The position numbers and the translations under genes are program-made. Positions 43,766-55,235 of a stretch of DNA of 64,000 nucleotides are shown here, piece by piece. Source of the DNA: Paralichthys olivaceus (taxonomy: Eukaryota; Chordata; Actinopteri; Pleuronectiformes; Paralichthyidae); NCBI RefSeq assembly GCF_024713975.1, contig NC_091094.1, forward strand, positions 24,700,501-24,764,500, given 5' to 3'. Within the stretch, counting starts at the first letter, position 1. Each line of letters opens with the position of its first letter. The notes under the pieces were generated by a model. It ran no database searches. It was not told the DNA's origin and saw nothing but the letters and a program-made list of their open reading frames with translations.

Positions 43766-46700
43766 TCAGACCGGAGTGAATCGTGCCTCAGTGTCGATGT
43801 CGTGCTCCTGCAAAAGGGAAGTTAACTTTTAGACAAGTCCTTCAAGATGGAAATAAAGTTGCTTGGAGAAGATGAAAAGGTTCTCTCACCTGATTGAGTT
43901 TCTTGAACTCTACGACCTGAAAGAAAATGTGTTCCAAGATGTGCTTGGCGTCCCTCTGCTCTTTATCCAACTTAGGCGTCACACCCAGAATTTCACCACA
44001 TTTACGCACATAGAACTCAAGATCGTCGTCCGTACCTGTGACCAGAACCAGTTTGATTAGAACAGATTATGTTACTGTGGCCCTGTTCACACCTGGTATT
44101 AACATCTGTCCTGAGATACTGATTAGAAGTGGACAGCATTAAGTTCAGTTTGTTCACACCTGACATCAAAATGCATCCTGAGTATGTGTCTCATTGCCAC
44201 TTGTGATTGGATCTCACTTTCCTGCTCTAGAGGCCAATGATTTTACATAATGTGTTCGAAGACCAAATTATGTTTTTACCGTCTTACTGTATAGATGTGC
44301 CCGATGACTGCATTTGTGTCGCATGAGAGCAGAGTCGGGACTTAGGAGGGGCTAAATGAATGAATGCGCAGTCTGAAGAAAGATTTTACCCATTAAAATA
44401 AAATCATGTGGTTAAAAAAAATGTGACCACAAACAACTCAACATATGGTCACCAAGAAGAGTAAAAACATGTCTGGATAGTAGACGTCCCTCATGTGGCC
44501 TAACATTCATGGACACATTTGGGTATGTTTGTGCCTGCACTTAGTGCTGACCACTTGTGAACAGGGTGTAAATCATCAAACTGACCAGATCATTTTTTGT
44601 TTTCAGTAACAAACTCACATTTATTGGTGAGCTGTGCTAGCCGCACTTTCTCAGAAGAGAACGTTTCATCCAGATCAAACAGGTCCAACATGGGTGGAGG
44701 TAGATCACTTAAGGCAGGTGGAAAGACCTTAAATGAGGCAAGATCCACTTGTGAGTTTGGACTGGTGGGGCTTTGACTTGCAGATGACTAGAATGTGAGT
44801 GATAAGTGTGTAAAACACTGGAACACAAACGCAGGATTGAAACTTACAGCAGGTTGAAGCTGAGGCAGTGGAGTCTCAAACTGTGGTGTGATCAGCTGAA
44901 GTGGCTCGTCTTTGACATTAAGCTGTTTGTAAGCACTGCAGAAAAAAAATATTCTTAGACATAAAGAGAAAAAGTGCTGTAATGATGGAATAATGTTGTC
45001 AGGTACATTTTGCAGTCTCACCTGATGACTTGGGGTAAGGTGTCAGTGGACAAATTGAACAAAGACATGTCAAAGAGAGAGGTGAAGTCCCTGGGGTTTT
45101 CATCACCCTCTTGTAAACACACTCTGAGCTGCTCTGACAAACACCCTGTGTCTGGCAACATGGTGTAATCTGTTATCTAGGGGAGAAGAGGGTAAGATGG
45201 AGATCAGGGGCCTGAACCACCACAATGTAAAGTGATCTGTATAAACACTTAGCATTACAGTTTTCCTAAATTGCTGAGTTAATCTTATTGGAACTGAATC
45301 AGCATGATCTTCCTCATCACCTTCATTACAGCAAACGTTCTCTTAAACTTTTTCATTGGGTTCACACATTTACACACATTTACATCTAAGTTGCACATTG
45401 TATAATTCCTGATTCCTTCTGTATGAATCTAATGCACCTGTGTGAAGCTCCTTATTCAGTTATCAGTCATAATACACCCATATGAAGTATCACCTCTGTG
45501 TTAATCTTCACAAACATGGATTTGCATTGTTTGCATATTTTGGCACAAACTATAATTTATAAAGTTCACATCTCTGTCTTATGAACAGTTCAGGGGGAAA
45601 CTTGAGCATAAAACAAAGCCAAACATCTCATTACATGCTGATATTTAAATAAAGACAGGAGACATTTAGGGACACAATAAAGTCATAACAGTTATGATAT
45701 GATATGATAAAATACATTGATGCTGGAGCTATGATTGATGATCACATAATCTGCCTCATGTTCTCATGGGGCTTTAATGACATCTATCCAATAGAAAAAT
45801 ATGTTCTGTATGTAGGTCTGCTACTATACATACTATATTATAGACCACCTTTTTTTTTTTTTACAGTAGATCACCTGCAATTGCATGAAAAACATCTTCA
45901 GAAAACGTTAACGTGACATATGCATCCAGCAGTTTAGTGACAATAACTATCACCTATGAACTAAAGTGGATCAAGCTTCTCATAATCCTTCAATAGCTAC
46001 TGGGTTTTAAGATTGTGTGGGGTGGGCGGTGCTTCTATAGGACAACAGAGTTGACCATGAACAAAACTGCTCAGAGCAGTTTGAAGTTGCAGCGAACGTT
46101 GCCATGGCTGCATACATTTGGTTCAACCTAACCTCCTTCTTTCAGTTAAGCATGAAGGTACTTATGATGTCACAAAGTTTCCCCTGAACTTACAATGATA
46201 AGCCAGTTCCCTTGCTTTGTACTACAGATCACAGCTAATGTGAAAGAAAATAATAATGAGGCCATTCTCCTCTCGAGTGTACATCCTCACCTCTGGGTCT
46301 TCTGCATCAATCTGATTGAGCTGAATATTGTCAGTCATGAGCCACTGCAGCACGACATCCTGGAATGAAAATAATAAAACTGACTGAACTGACTTGAAGT
46401 CCACAGGAGAGCAAAACAACTCTTAACATCTGATGTGTTCATTAACAAATCTTTGAATGTCAACTGGACTCACCAGGATTTTACTGTTCTCTTCTTTGTC
46501 GATGTATTGGTCACTGAACATGTGGCAAGAACCCAACACAACCAGCTTGCCAGCCTCCTTCATAACATACAAGACATCTTTGAATATCACCTCACAAGAA
46601 TAAATTCATAACTATTATAGAGTATGAAAGGTACTTGAAGCCTCTAACCTTTCCTTGATAGAAGGCCAAGACAGGCCTGTTGAGGGGGAAGCAGACTGAG

Positions 46701-47880
46701 CCAGTAGAAAGAACAGGGATGGCCGGCTTCATCACACTCAGTGTGGCACCGTACGGGTACACGAAGGTCAGAGCTCTACACAAACAAACAGAATCATGTT
46801 CAAAACCAGCTCCCAAATCCTAGTGCGAAATGGTTCAGGCTAAGAAGTATATATAGACAAATCATTTACTGTGCATTGTTCCCAACATTTTCATCTTCAA
46901 TGATTCCTGTGACCACTTTGCCAGCAGCCCGACTGATCTCTCTAGAAAAGAGGAAAGCAGAAAACTAGATGTACATCAACAATTTCATTTGAATAGGCTC
47001 TGCAGGTTACAAACAAACAGGGATTGATTGGAATATTTTTGCATAAGAAAAACAATATGCTGCTGCAGCAAACCTGTTCAATACACCATTAGACACAAGC
47101 GCCTCCTTAGGATGGAAGTATTTGTAATACACATTCCTCACAACAGCATCTGCAGCGGACACGGAGAGAAAGATAATACATAATTCCATGAAATTATAAT
47201 AAAAACACTTCTGACTGATCTTATCTGTCCTTTCAGTCATTTCAATACACACCATTGTTGACCAGTATTCCAAACTCCTCCAGGAGGAAGTTGATGTTGG
47301 TGTCATATTTGACTTCTCCTCCTTCACCGAGCATGACCAGGACGTTTCCTCCTCCATCCAGGTAGTGCTTCAGCACCTCCAGCTGGAAACACATGGGGAC
47401 AGTGTCAAATACATGCTGGTGTGAAAACCAGCGGGCAAGTGTTTCACTTCCGCCTCTTTTGTTGAGTCACGAGTTATAAATCACATCAAACAAACGAATT
47501 ATTATAATTACAATAAACTGATATAAGACATCCTGTCATCACCTCTGATGCTGTGAACTTCTCTCTCGGACCTGCAGAGATCCACAACTTGACGCCATGT
47601 AGCTTCTCCATGGACAGCTCATCTTTCATGCTGTGGAACACGTGGTTTATTTGTATCTTTTGTTTTCTGAAACAGACGCTTCAGACGCTGTTCGACCTGA
47701 AGCACGTAGACTAACACAGCAGACAGAGGTTAATGTTCCAGCCCAAACCTTTCCTTACCTCTGGATTTTCCACTGAGCTCGTAGTCTCTTCTGCATTGCT
47801 TTGTATCCATTGCTGGCCGTGAACACTTCTCTTTTAGAAGCGTTGAACACCACGCAGTTGTGCGATTCCCTCTCCATCAT
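43766..47880 (-). CDS. ift52: Intraflagellar transport protein IFT52, 13 coding exons
   Basis: Core subunit of the IFT-B complex, needed to build cilia. Exons: 47880-47759, 47630-47543, 47382-47253, 47149-47074, 46941-46870, 46775-46649, 46557-46474, 46359-46291, 45176-45022, 44935-44848, 44727-44619, 44035-43890, 43807-43766. They give 435 codons in frame; human has 437. The N-terminal GIFT domain contains LWISAGPREKFTASE, NVLVMLGEGGEVKYDTNINFL (split here as family hallmark), ALTFVYPYGATLSVMKPAIP and VVLGSCHMFSDQYIDKEE. The middle reads QLNQIDAEDPE, and the C-terminal part LFDLDETFSSEKVRLAQL, then LEFYVRKCGEILGVTPKL and EHDIDTEARFTPV. In the family the C-terminal part holds IFT46 and IFT88/70 contacts. 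Two ATGs open the frame (MMERES); either could start. A partial copy lies downstream. Confidence 0.96.
44078..44572. mobile_element. Inverted-repeat element, 'GGCCCTGTTCACACCTGG' family, copy in ift52 intron 11
   Basis: The left end is GGCCCTGTTCACACCTGGTA; the complement of the right end is ATTTACACCCTGTTCACAAG. Inner landmarks match the copies at 33909 and 39283. It is about 495 bases and non-coding. Confidence 0.75.
45205..46225. other. Intron 8 block of ift52 absent from the pseudogene
   Basis: About 1 kb of AT-rich sequence lies between exons 9 and 8 of ift52. It is missing in the copy, where the flanks join directly. The six bases AGATCA stand at both edges (about 45200 and 46226) and once in the copy. 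This fits either a microhomology deletion in the copy or an insertion with a 6-bp target duplication here. No coding sequence is seen in it. Confidence 0.65.
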
Positions 47881-49702
47881 TTATTATGTTTAGTCCATAC
47901 ACCTAGAAACAGGTTTAACCCCAATTTACAGTAGATCCCACATATTAGCTGCGGACTCTACTTGATACATTACACCTTTATTAGCTAGCTATGGGCTGAG
48001 TTAGCTTGACTATTATGATAAACCAAACAATTACAAAAGGACAAATTACAAACATAAGCAGAAGTGTCCACCGTGGTGTGCTCGAATTGTGTTAGCAAAC
48101 ACAGCTAATAAGCTAGTAGCATTAGCGGTGTAGCTAATAGCTTGACGTCGTTACCTTATACGTTCAGTCTTTTCTGTTCATCGATTCTAGACATAGTGAA
48201 GACAACTAAGCGATGATAGCACCCACTAACACCTGCGACACTGCGCTACGTTACACTGACAGGTTCACTTTGCTCAAGTTACCTCAAAGGCTCCATGAGA
48301 AGTGATGCATTATGGGGCGGAATGGTAACCAGCGACGCTAACCGCTTAGCAACCAGGAAGCGCAGCGGTGAGGCAGGATGAACTCCCCTCACTGTTTTCA
48401 CCCCGATCTCATCGTGTTCATCAGTGGAGGAAATGATTACACCCCACAGATTTCAGGCTCATAAAGTTCCACGTGAGCCTCCTCGGAGAGAAAATGGATG
48501 GGAAAACAATAGAAGGATATTCTATAACACAGCAGAAAAAGAATGAGATAAATTCTGTTGGAGATTATGTGGCACAAACCGAGAGCCAATCATGCGTATG
48601 GTTTCTGGGAGCACCCCTTTGTTAGGTACAGATAAGGTTTAAAAATATATGAAGTGTTTATTTTCATGGGACTTGCGTAATGGTATAGGTGTATAATGGA
48701 GTAAATATGTGAGAATGTAAAGGGAATGCATGATGGATGTTAGACGGATCATTTACTTTAATATACACCTTTAAACTAAATAAATAAGTGAAATATGGTG
48801 ATTAAAAAACAACTACTCCTATAATGCTATTACTTTTATATGAAACTTGAAATTTCCAAAGTGAGGAATGAACATCAATATTACATGATCCATGTTTGTG
48901 ACTCATTCCAGTGAAGTGGTAGTAGTTGCCAAAGCAACCATTAACTTTTGTCAAATGTCTTATTCAGTGTAAGGTTAATGGCCATTTCATCACAGAAATG
49001 TGTCTAATACATATAGATTCTTGTACTTGTTTGCTGCCATCATGAATAGCCATGGACAACTTATCTCCTAATAGTATTAGATAACATTTCTCTTATCTGT
49101 AGGGATGAATACAAAAAAGAAATCACAATATTATTGTGATCTATACATTGTCAAAGAATGTTCATGGTCATGAAATAAATAAAGAGGCTTTACTTTAAAT
49201 GCTTTATTTTATTCCAATATGACAGAGCTAAATGTTGTAGATGGCTTCCAAATATAACTCACACAGGAGGAGGATCAGGGGTATTAAAAGTCAAACAGGT
49301 AAAAACAATCATCACGGAACATGCAAATTGTGAATTATATTTGTTAGAACGTTTACATCTTTCTATTTGGACTTGGTACATATCATATATGTTATCAAAA
49401 TATGAAGTAACTGATGCCCCTGCTGTCTGCTGCTGGATTCAAATGGTACATTTAGACTAAATTAAAACAAGAGAAATACAACAACCTTCTGATCACCATT
49501 TCACAGAAAAACAAAACCAAAAGATCAAGAAAATATATTGATAAAATGACTTCCCAATTTGTTCCAAAAGGTACAAATCATTTTTGACCTGAAAACATCT
49601 CAAAGCACATCAGATACAGGGCTGGGATGTGTACTACTACTACTAAACTTTGTTCAATACATTGTAACAGAAGTCGTCAGGTCTTGGGAGGCTGACCCAG
49701 GA
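47881..49702. other. ift52 promoter side and srsf6 3' UTR
   Basis: The first about 450 bases adjoin the ift52 start and hold a non-coding 5' exon at most. A minus-strand AATAAA (TTTATT near 49205) would end an srsf6 3' UTR of about 0.5 kb. No other gene is supported. Confidence 0.5.
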
Positions 49703-50138
49703 TCAAGAGCGAGACCTAGAGCGGGACACAGAGCGCTTTTCTGGGGACTTGGAGAGCTGGCGGTTGTTGCCAAGAGGAGATTTTGAGCCGCGTTTTTCAT
49801 TTCTGCTCTCTGAGTGGGAACTCGAGCGGCTTCGAGACCTCTTGCTAGAAGACTTCTCCTTGGAACGACTTCGGGACTCGCGTTCCACTTTAGCTTTGGA
49901 TCTGCTCTTGGAGCGTGACTTGCGCGTGTCTGAGCGAGAGCGGGACTTTTTGCTGTTGTAGGGGCTGCGTGATTTGCGGGTGCGTGAACGAGACTTCTCT
50001 GGGGATTTAGAGTGGCTAGACTTTCTCTTTGATCTCGAGTGAGACTTCCGTCCTGACCTGGAGTGAGACCTGCGCTTGCTGCGAGACTGAGATCTGCAAA
50101 AGAGAAAGAAAATTACGTTTTTGAATTATATGACTTTT

Positions 50139-50174
<36 letters not shown>

Positions 50175-52666
50175 AGACTTCCCTAGTTTACCTTACTCCT
50201 CGTCTCTGATTTAAGACTGCTTAGTATAATTCCCACTCACAGAAGCTAAGTAAAATCACTTTCAACTAAATATCCACGTTGCGATCTACACTGGAAGCCA
50301 ATGTTAATACTGTTTTCTCCCAGAAGAGGGTGATATGATAGGAGCCTCACGTATCAGTAAAGGCAATGTTGTGACCAACGAGACGATCAATGGTGAGTGT
50401 TTACATCATTGTTTTCAAACACCTCCGACTCAAACGGAAAATGTAGTATTTTGAAAGTAGACAAAGACAAATATCCCCATGACACCTGTAGCTGCTTGTA
50501 TCCTTGTCACATGAACGCCTTGACATCATTTGAACACATCTTGCATTTTCAAAAATTTTCCGGGGAGCATGGGAGCCCAGTATTTGACTTACCGTGAGCG
50601 AGACCTGGAATGGCTGCGAGAACTCCTGCTTCTTCGGCTGCGGCTGCGAGAGCGCCTCCTGCTGCGAGATCTGTGTGTTCAACATGACATCCTTGAATAT
50701 GAACAATAGGAGAAAGAACGACAACAACAAATGCACACAAATGCTTCATGAGGGATTCTATCTGGCTTTGAGCTTCACCTACCTGGATCTACTGCCAGAA
50801 TATGAGCGCTTGCGCCGAGGTTTGTCTTCCACCAGACGAATCTTCCTCCCGTTAACATCAGTACCATCTAGCTTTTCTATGGCTCGCTTCATTTCTGAGC
50901 GGGTCCGGTACTCAATGATGCCCTCATTGGCACGGCCTTTATGTGCATCAGCATAGGTCACTTCACCTGCTTGCCGCATAAAATCCTACGAAGAAACAAA
51001 AAATTACTATGAGGTTTGTGTACAGATTTAGTTGTTCCAGAACTAAAGTGCTTGTTTGTCTTGGCTGTACGTTTAAGATCAGTGTCATGCTACAGTCAGT
51101 GCATATTAAAACGGAAATACTTGAATTATTTAGAGACTAGCTCCCACATTTTTACTCCATCAAATCTGTTAAGAACTGGTTGGGAGTCCATACACTGTTT
51201 AATTGTGGATTATCTCTCACCTTGAGGTCCTGCCAGCTGCATCTACTGGACAGGTTCTCCACAATGAGGCGGTGTTCAGTGCGCACAGGCGGCCCATACT
51301 TGTCCCTGCCAGTGCGATTCCAGCTGCTGTGGCCGCCACCTTTAAAGACGACAGGAGGATAAAAGTTTTCCACTAATTTGTGGAATGGTGAGGAGTCCGA
51401 AATGGCATAAACTATATAAGAAACCACCACTACAGACTGGTCTTGGTTGCCTAGAATTAATACTGGGCCCAAGCCTCCTAACTATTTCTCTTAATAGACT
51501 GCTAAGTAGCTGTCAGATTTCAGAAACAGGGTAATTAAAGATAAACAATGCTTTACACATCCTCTGGACCCAGGAGCTGTCGGATTTCGGTACAGCAGTT
51601 AGGGATTACTGAAATTTGATGAGAAACAGCATTTTTTTACTTAACTTGTGTGTATAAGTTGTTTCTTTAAAGCACCATAGTAAAACCTGTGACCATAGCT
51701 GCAAAGGAATGACTATAGAATCAGCTTTACTTAACATAGGATCCAGAAAATCAAGATGTTGAGTTGTGTTGTTATGGATAAATACATAGTGCCTATATTT
51801 TGTACTTTTAAAAACTTTTTTTAAGGATTTACAGTAAAATATATACGTTTTTACTACTTTGCTGGTGCCAATTATTGCAGGGAACTTGCAACAATCCCTC
51901 TCATAGAAGCTGTTTACGTGAAATACTTTTTTCCCCCTCACCCAAATTAATAGGTCTAAAATTATTTGATTCTCTTTGCTTTCAACATTTTCATCGTATT
52001 TCTTCAATTCAGTCGAACAGCCAGAAAATATCTCCCAACTATTAAGCATAGATTTTGTTTTACCGAACAATACAGTATTCCTTGTTTTGCTCACAATACA
52101 TTTGAAAAGTAATAACACAAAGATGACGCCTACCAAAAACTCTTTGTTTTACTAGAGTATTTGGGAGCCAAATCAGTGGCTGACGTGTGCTGGCTTGGTC
52201 CTCTGCAATATGTCTTGCAAGAGTAAAACCAACAGGATTCCTCACCATCACCCTGGTCTATTGGAAAAGGATGCTGTCATCATGGCTTCCGGTTATGTCA
52301 ACCAATGGTCAAATGGCAAAGGTCACACACACATTGTAAGGGGAAAGCCCAGGCCAAACAGGTCAGTCATCTTTACCCTCATTGGACTCGGACTCAGCCC
52401 GCAGTGGACTCTTTCAAATTGAGACATCAAGCACTTTGTTAATGTTGATTTCAAACTGAATACATTGTTGCTTCACAAGTCTTACCTTTTCTTTAATAAC
52501 TGTTACTCATGGGATTTTAACACACTTCTTTTTCACTGTATTAAGTCTTTATTTCTACCTGCCGTCAGGCACTGTGTCAACTCCATTAGATGGCAGTGGA
52601 TATAAGCCTCTTGTAAAAAACAAACTACCAGATGCTAAAAACTGATTTATAATTACCAAGGTGTGA

Positions 52667-52711
<45 letters not shown>

Positions 52712-54142
52712 TACCGACAGCTTAATTTAAATTATTGTAATTGTTACATGAGCAGTCAGTCTAAGGTTATGATAGTAAACAGAGAGTGATTAGAGACCCA
52801 AATGTAAATTAACTTGGACGCACTGGACTTACTGCGTCCTCCAAAGCCAGATCCGTCTCTCCTTGGTCCTCGGGCATGCTCGATGACAACTCGCTCCCCA
52901 CACAGCTCTTTTCCATTCAGTTCATACACAGCATCGTCAGCATCCCGCATGTCCTCAAACTCCACAAAGCCGTACCTGTGTGGGATCGATGTGCATGAGT
53001 CATAGCAGGTACTGATCATTATGTTCATCATGTGTTAATCTATGCATTAAAGGTCCAGTGTGTAAGATTTAAGTGAAGGGGTACTGATGATTTAAATAAA
53101 AAGAGGATTACTCTTGATCACCTGATGGTATCCCTCAAGGTTCTAGTTTGGTCCACCTTTACTCTCTCTTTACATGCTTCCCCTTGACTCCAGTTTTCTA
53201 TTACTTAGTATTTTTTACCACTGTGCAGAAATGACGTTCAGATGTATCTAGCAGTTTCACATAATTAACACTTCCTCAATTTAAAATATTTTCAACTAAT
53301 TGGATGACATCAAATTCGAATGTCAAGGAACGTCTCTCAACTTAAGGAAAACAAAACTGAAGCCATTTTAACTGGCTCCTCTACCTTTGACACAAGCTTG
53401 AATAATACTCTTGGTGCCTTATCCAACGACTCACAGTCTATAGTTAAACATCTCGGGGTCATCCAAAACACTTTTCTTAAATTGGATAAATACTAACTAA
53501 CTTAGTACTACGACTACTTACTAACGCTGTTAGAATCCACATCGAGGTTTCATGCTAGTTACGTGGGCCTACGCAATACACTGCACGGCTTACGAGCTAC
53601 ATGGGACATTTAACTGCGCTGCGATTTAGCTTTAGAAGATTCTCGAGTTCCGGGGTCTCTCATTATAATTGAACAAATAGTAATAATATAAGATTTGCAC
53701 AAATTGCTAATCACATCTCTTTTTAGCAAAGTTGCTCATTAAAAACCAGAGGGACTCTGAACAACGACAGTGAGGGTAACGTTAACAGTTAGCTTACATG
53801 CGACTGAGATAACGTTAATGTTAGCTTATAAACAACAGCGGCCTGTTCTGGTAAACATTGAGTGACTTTAAACATAATACAATCAAATATGTGGGGGTTA
53901 TCTAATTATTAAGTCTAGCCCACAAACATCAGGCTGATTAATGCTGTATAACCGAACAATTACACCCGGTCCGCCTCGAGTGGAACATTAGCATTTAGCT
54001 AACCAAGGCTATTAAACATGACGAGGTGGTCTTACCCATTTTTCAGGTCGATCTCCAACAATTTACCATAACCGCTGAAAAACCTTTGGATGTCCTTCTC
54101 TCGAACATGGTAGCTGAGCTTGCCGACATAGACCCGCGGCAT
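49703..54142 (-). CDS. srsf6: Serine/arginine-rich splicing factor 6, 6 coding exons
   Basis: Nuclear SR protein that binds exonic enhancers and controls splice-site choice. Exons: 54142-54036, 52975-52833, 51339-51221, 50985-50783, 50670-50593, 50093-49703, giving 346 codons; human has 344. RRM1 spans about residues 1-72 ([45 protein letters not shown]). A glycine/arginine hinge follows, then the pseudo-RRM with its SR-family signature SWQDLKD near residue 122 and [10 protein letters not shown]. From about residue 190 the protein is an RS domain with long SR/RS dipeptide runs, ending [13 protein letters not shown]4 and SRSF5 are close relatives. [20 protein letters not shown] and [14 protein letters not shown] favour SRSF6, as does the neighbouring ift52. 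Intron 2 (1.5 kb) may hold a poison exon. Confidence 0.94.
50141..50169. repeat. (AT)n microsatellite in the last srsf6 intron
   Basis: An uninterrupted AT run of about 14 units, close to the acceptor of the last coding exon. Confidence 0.9.
52134..52257 (-). other. srsf6: Candidate poison exon in srsf6 intron 2
   Basis: The minus strand has a good acceptor (CATCCTTTTCCAATAG) and donor (TTTTTG|GTAGGCGT), 124 bases apart. The length is not a multiple of three. Inclusion would shift the frame and give a stop early in exon 3. SR-protein genes, SRSF6 included, are known to carry such exons at this place for autoregulation through nonsense-mediated decay. Its exact boundaries are inferred from splice signals alone. 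Confidence 0.35.
52664..52709. repeat. (TA)n microsatellite in srsf6 intron 2
   Basis: An uninterrupted TA run of more than 20 units. Confidence 0.95.
53047..53090 (+). mobile_element. End fragment of the 'AAGGTCCAGTGTGTA' element in srsf6 intron 1
   Basis: AAAGGTCCAGTGTGTAAGAT followed by TTAAGTGAAGGGG matches the left end of the full copy at 5984. It breaks off after about 45 bases, at the start of LINE-like sequence. Confidence 0.6.
53100..53490 (+). mobile_element. LINE reverse-transcriptase fragment in srsf6 intron 1
   Basis: Broken frames recall L2/CR1-type polymerases: GIPQGSSL near 53125 (for GVPQGSVLGPLLFS), a decayed active-site region near 53230, then [12 protein letters not shown] near 53348-53384 and [15 protein letters not shown] near 53424-53468. 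It is old and lacks both ends. Confidence 0.65.
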
Positions 54143-55235
54143 CTCCGATCGAATGTGAGCGTTGATTCCAGAAGTTAGAAAACAACTAGTGTTGGTGTTG
54201 GGCCGCAGCAGTGAGGCCGAGCAGAGGACGCGCAGGGGTCTGTCCGTTTCCGGCAGAACACTACAAAATAAAAGCGTGCTGTCCAAAAGAAGGACAATTA
54301 CGTAAATAGTAAACACATGTAAAATTACACAGCCTTTAATCTACTCAGCCACTTCGTCAACAAACAAATAAACAAAAATGACTCCACATAAATGTGTCAG
54401 TAGATTTTAAGACACTATTGCAGGTGGATGACTCTGTACATCATTCCATCATGTCACTTTGTATCATCTCCTTGAGGATCAGTCAGTATATTTTCAATGG
54501 TCGTCCTGTCTCAGGTCCTCACTGTATTCAGTTTGTGTCTCGACTTCAGATCATGCAGATTGCTGCTGTTTGCAATTTGAAGGTTCAGTGTGTAGAATTT
54601 TGTGATATCTAGTGTTGAAGTTTCATGTTGCAGCTGAATATGGAGAGGGTGAGGTGAGGGGTGTTCAGCGTTTAAATATAAAGTATTTAAATATAAAGGG
54701 CCTTTTCTGGAGTAAAGAAAACTACAATTCATACAATTTAGATGAAACGAACTAGTGAAAACATCATGAGAATTATTCTACATTAAATGTCTGTTTGTTT
54801 TCCACCTCTAATCACAACTAAGATCTGTCCACTATTAGCACACTGATAGAGTCAATGCTGCTCTTATGTTTGTGTGATGCCTTTCCAAAAGCTTGATGAA
54901 ACAAACCTCTGTGCTTTGTATTTCTTATGTTAAATAGAAAATGATGTGTCAAATCAATGACACTTCAAAAAGTATAAGCAGATCCTTGCAGTAGAATATG
55001 GTCTCGACATTGATGAATTTCAAATATAAGTATGTGACGATGAGCAGCTCATAGAATAAATCTCATTGAACAAATGACAAGCATGCCTCTATTAGAACCT
55101 CTCATTCTTTATTGACTGTCAACATGTTCTTCATACAGAAATCATAAACCTCATAATCAATATATTTATATTATATTAATCTATTTTAAAAATGGACAAC
55201 ATGGAGCTATACATAAATTAGACTGAGGAATGTTT
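54143..55235. other. srsf6 promoter side and acot8 3' flank
   Basis: The first 150 bases are the srsf6 5' side. A repeat copy sits at 54577-54787. A minus-strand AATAAA (TTTATT near 55109) is a plausible acot8 poly(A) signal, about 125 bases after its stop. No gene is supported. Confidence 0.5.
54577..54787. mobile_element. 'AAGGTCCAGTGTGTA' element, internally deleted copy
   Basis: This is in reverse orientation to the copy at 5984. It keeps one end (GAAGGTTCAGTGTGTAGAAT), the GGAGAGGGTGAGGTGAGGGG block and the GATGAAACGAACTAGTGAAA block. The sequence between them is missing, and so are the last about 50 bases. Confidence 0.75.

Noticed and set aside
49749-49961. Open frame on the plus strand with ERLRD runs
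   Set aside because: It is the antisense of the srsf6 RS domain.
51606-52136. 176-residue open frame on the minus strand
   Set aside because: It lies in srsf6 intron 2, has no domain and no start context. The region is better explained as intronic control sequence.
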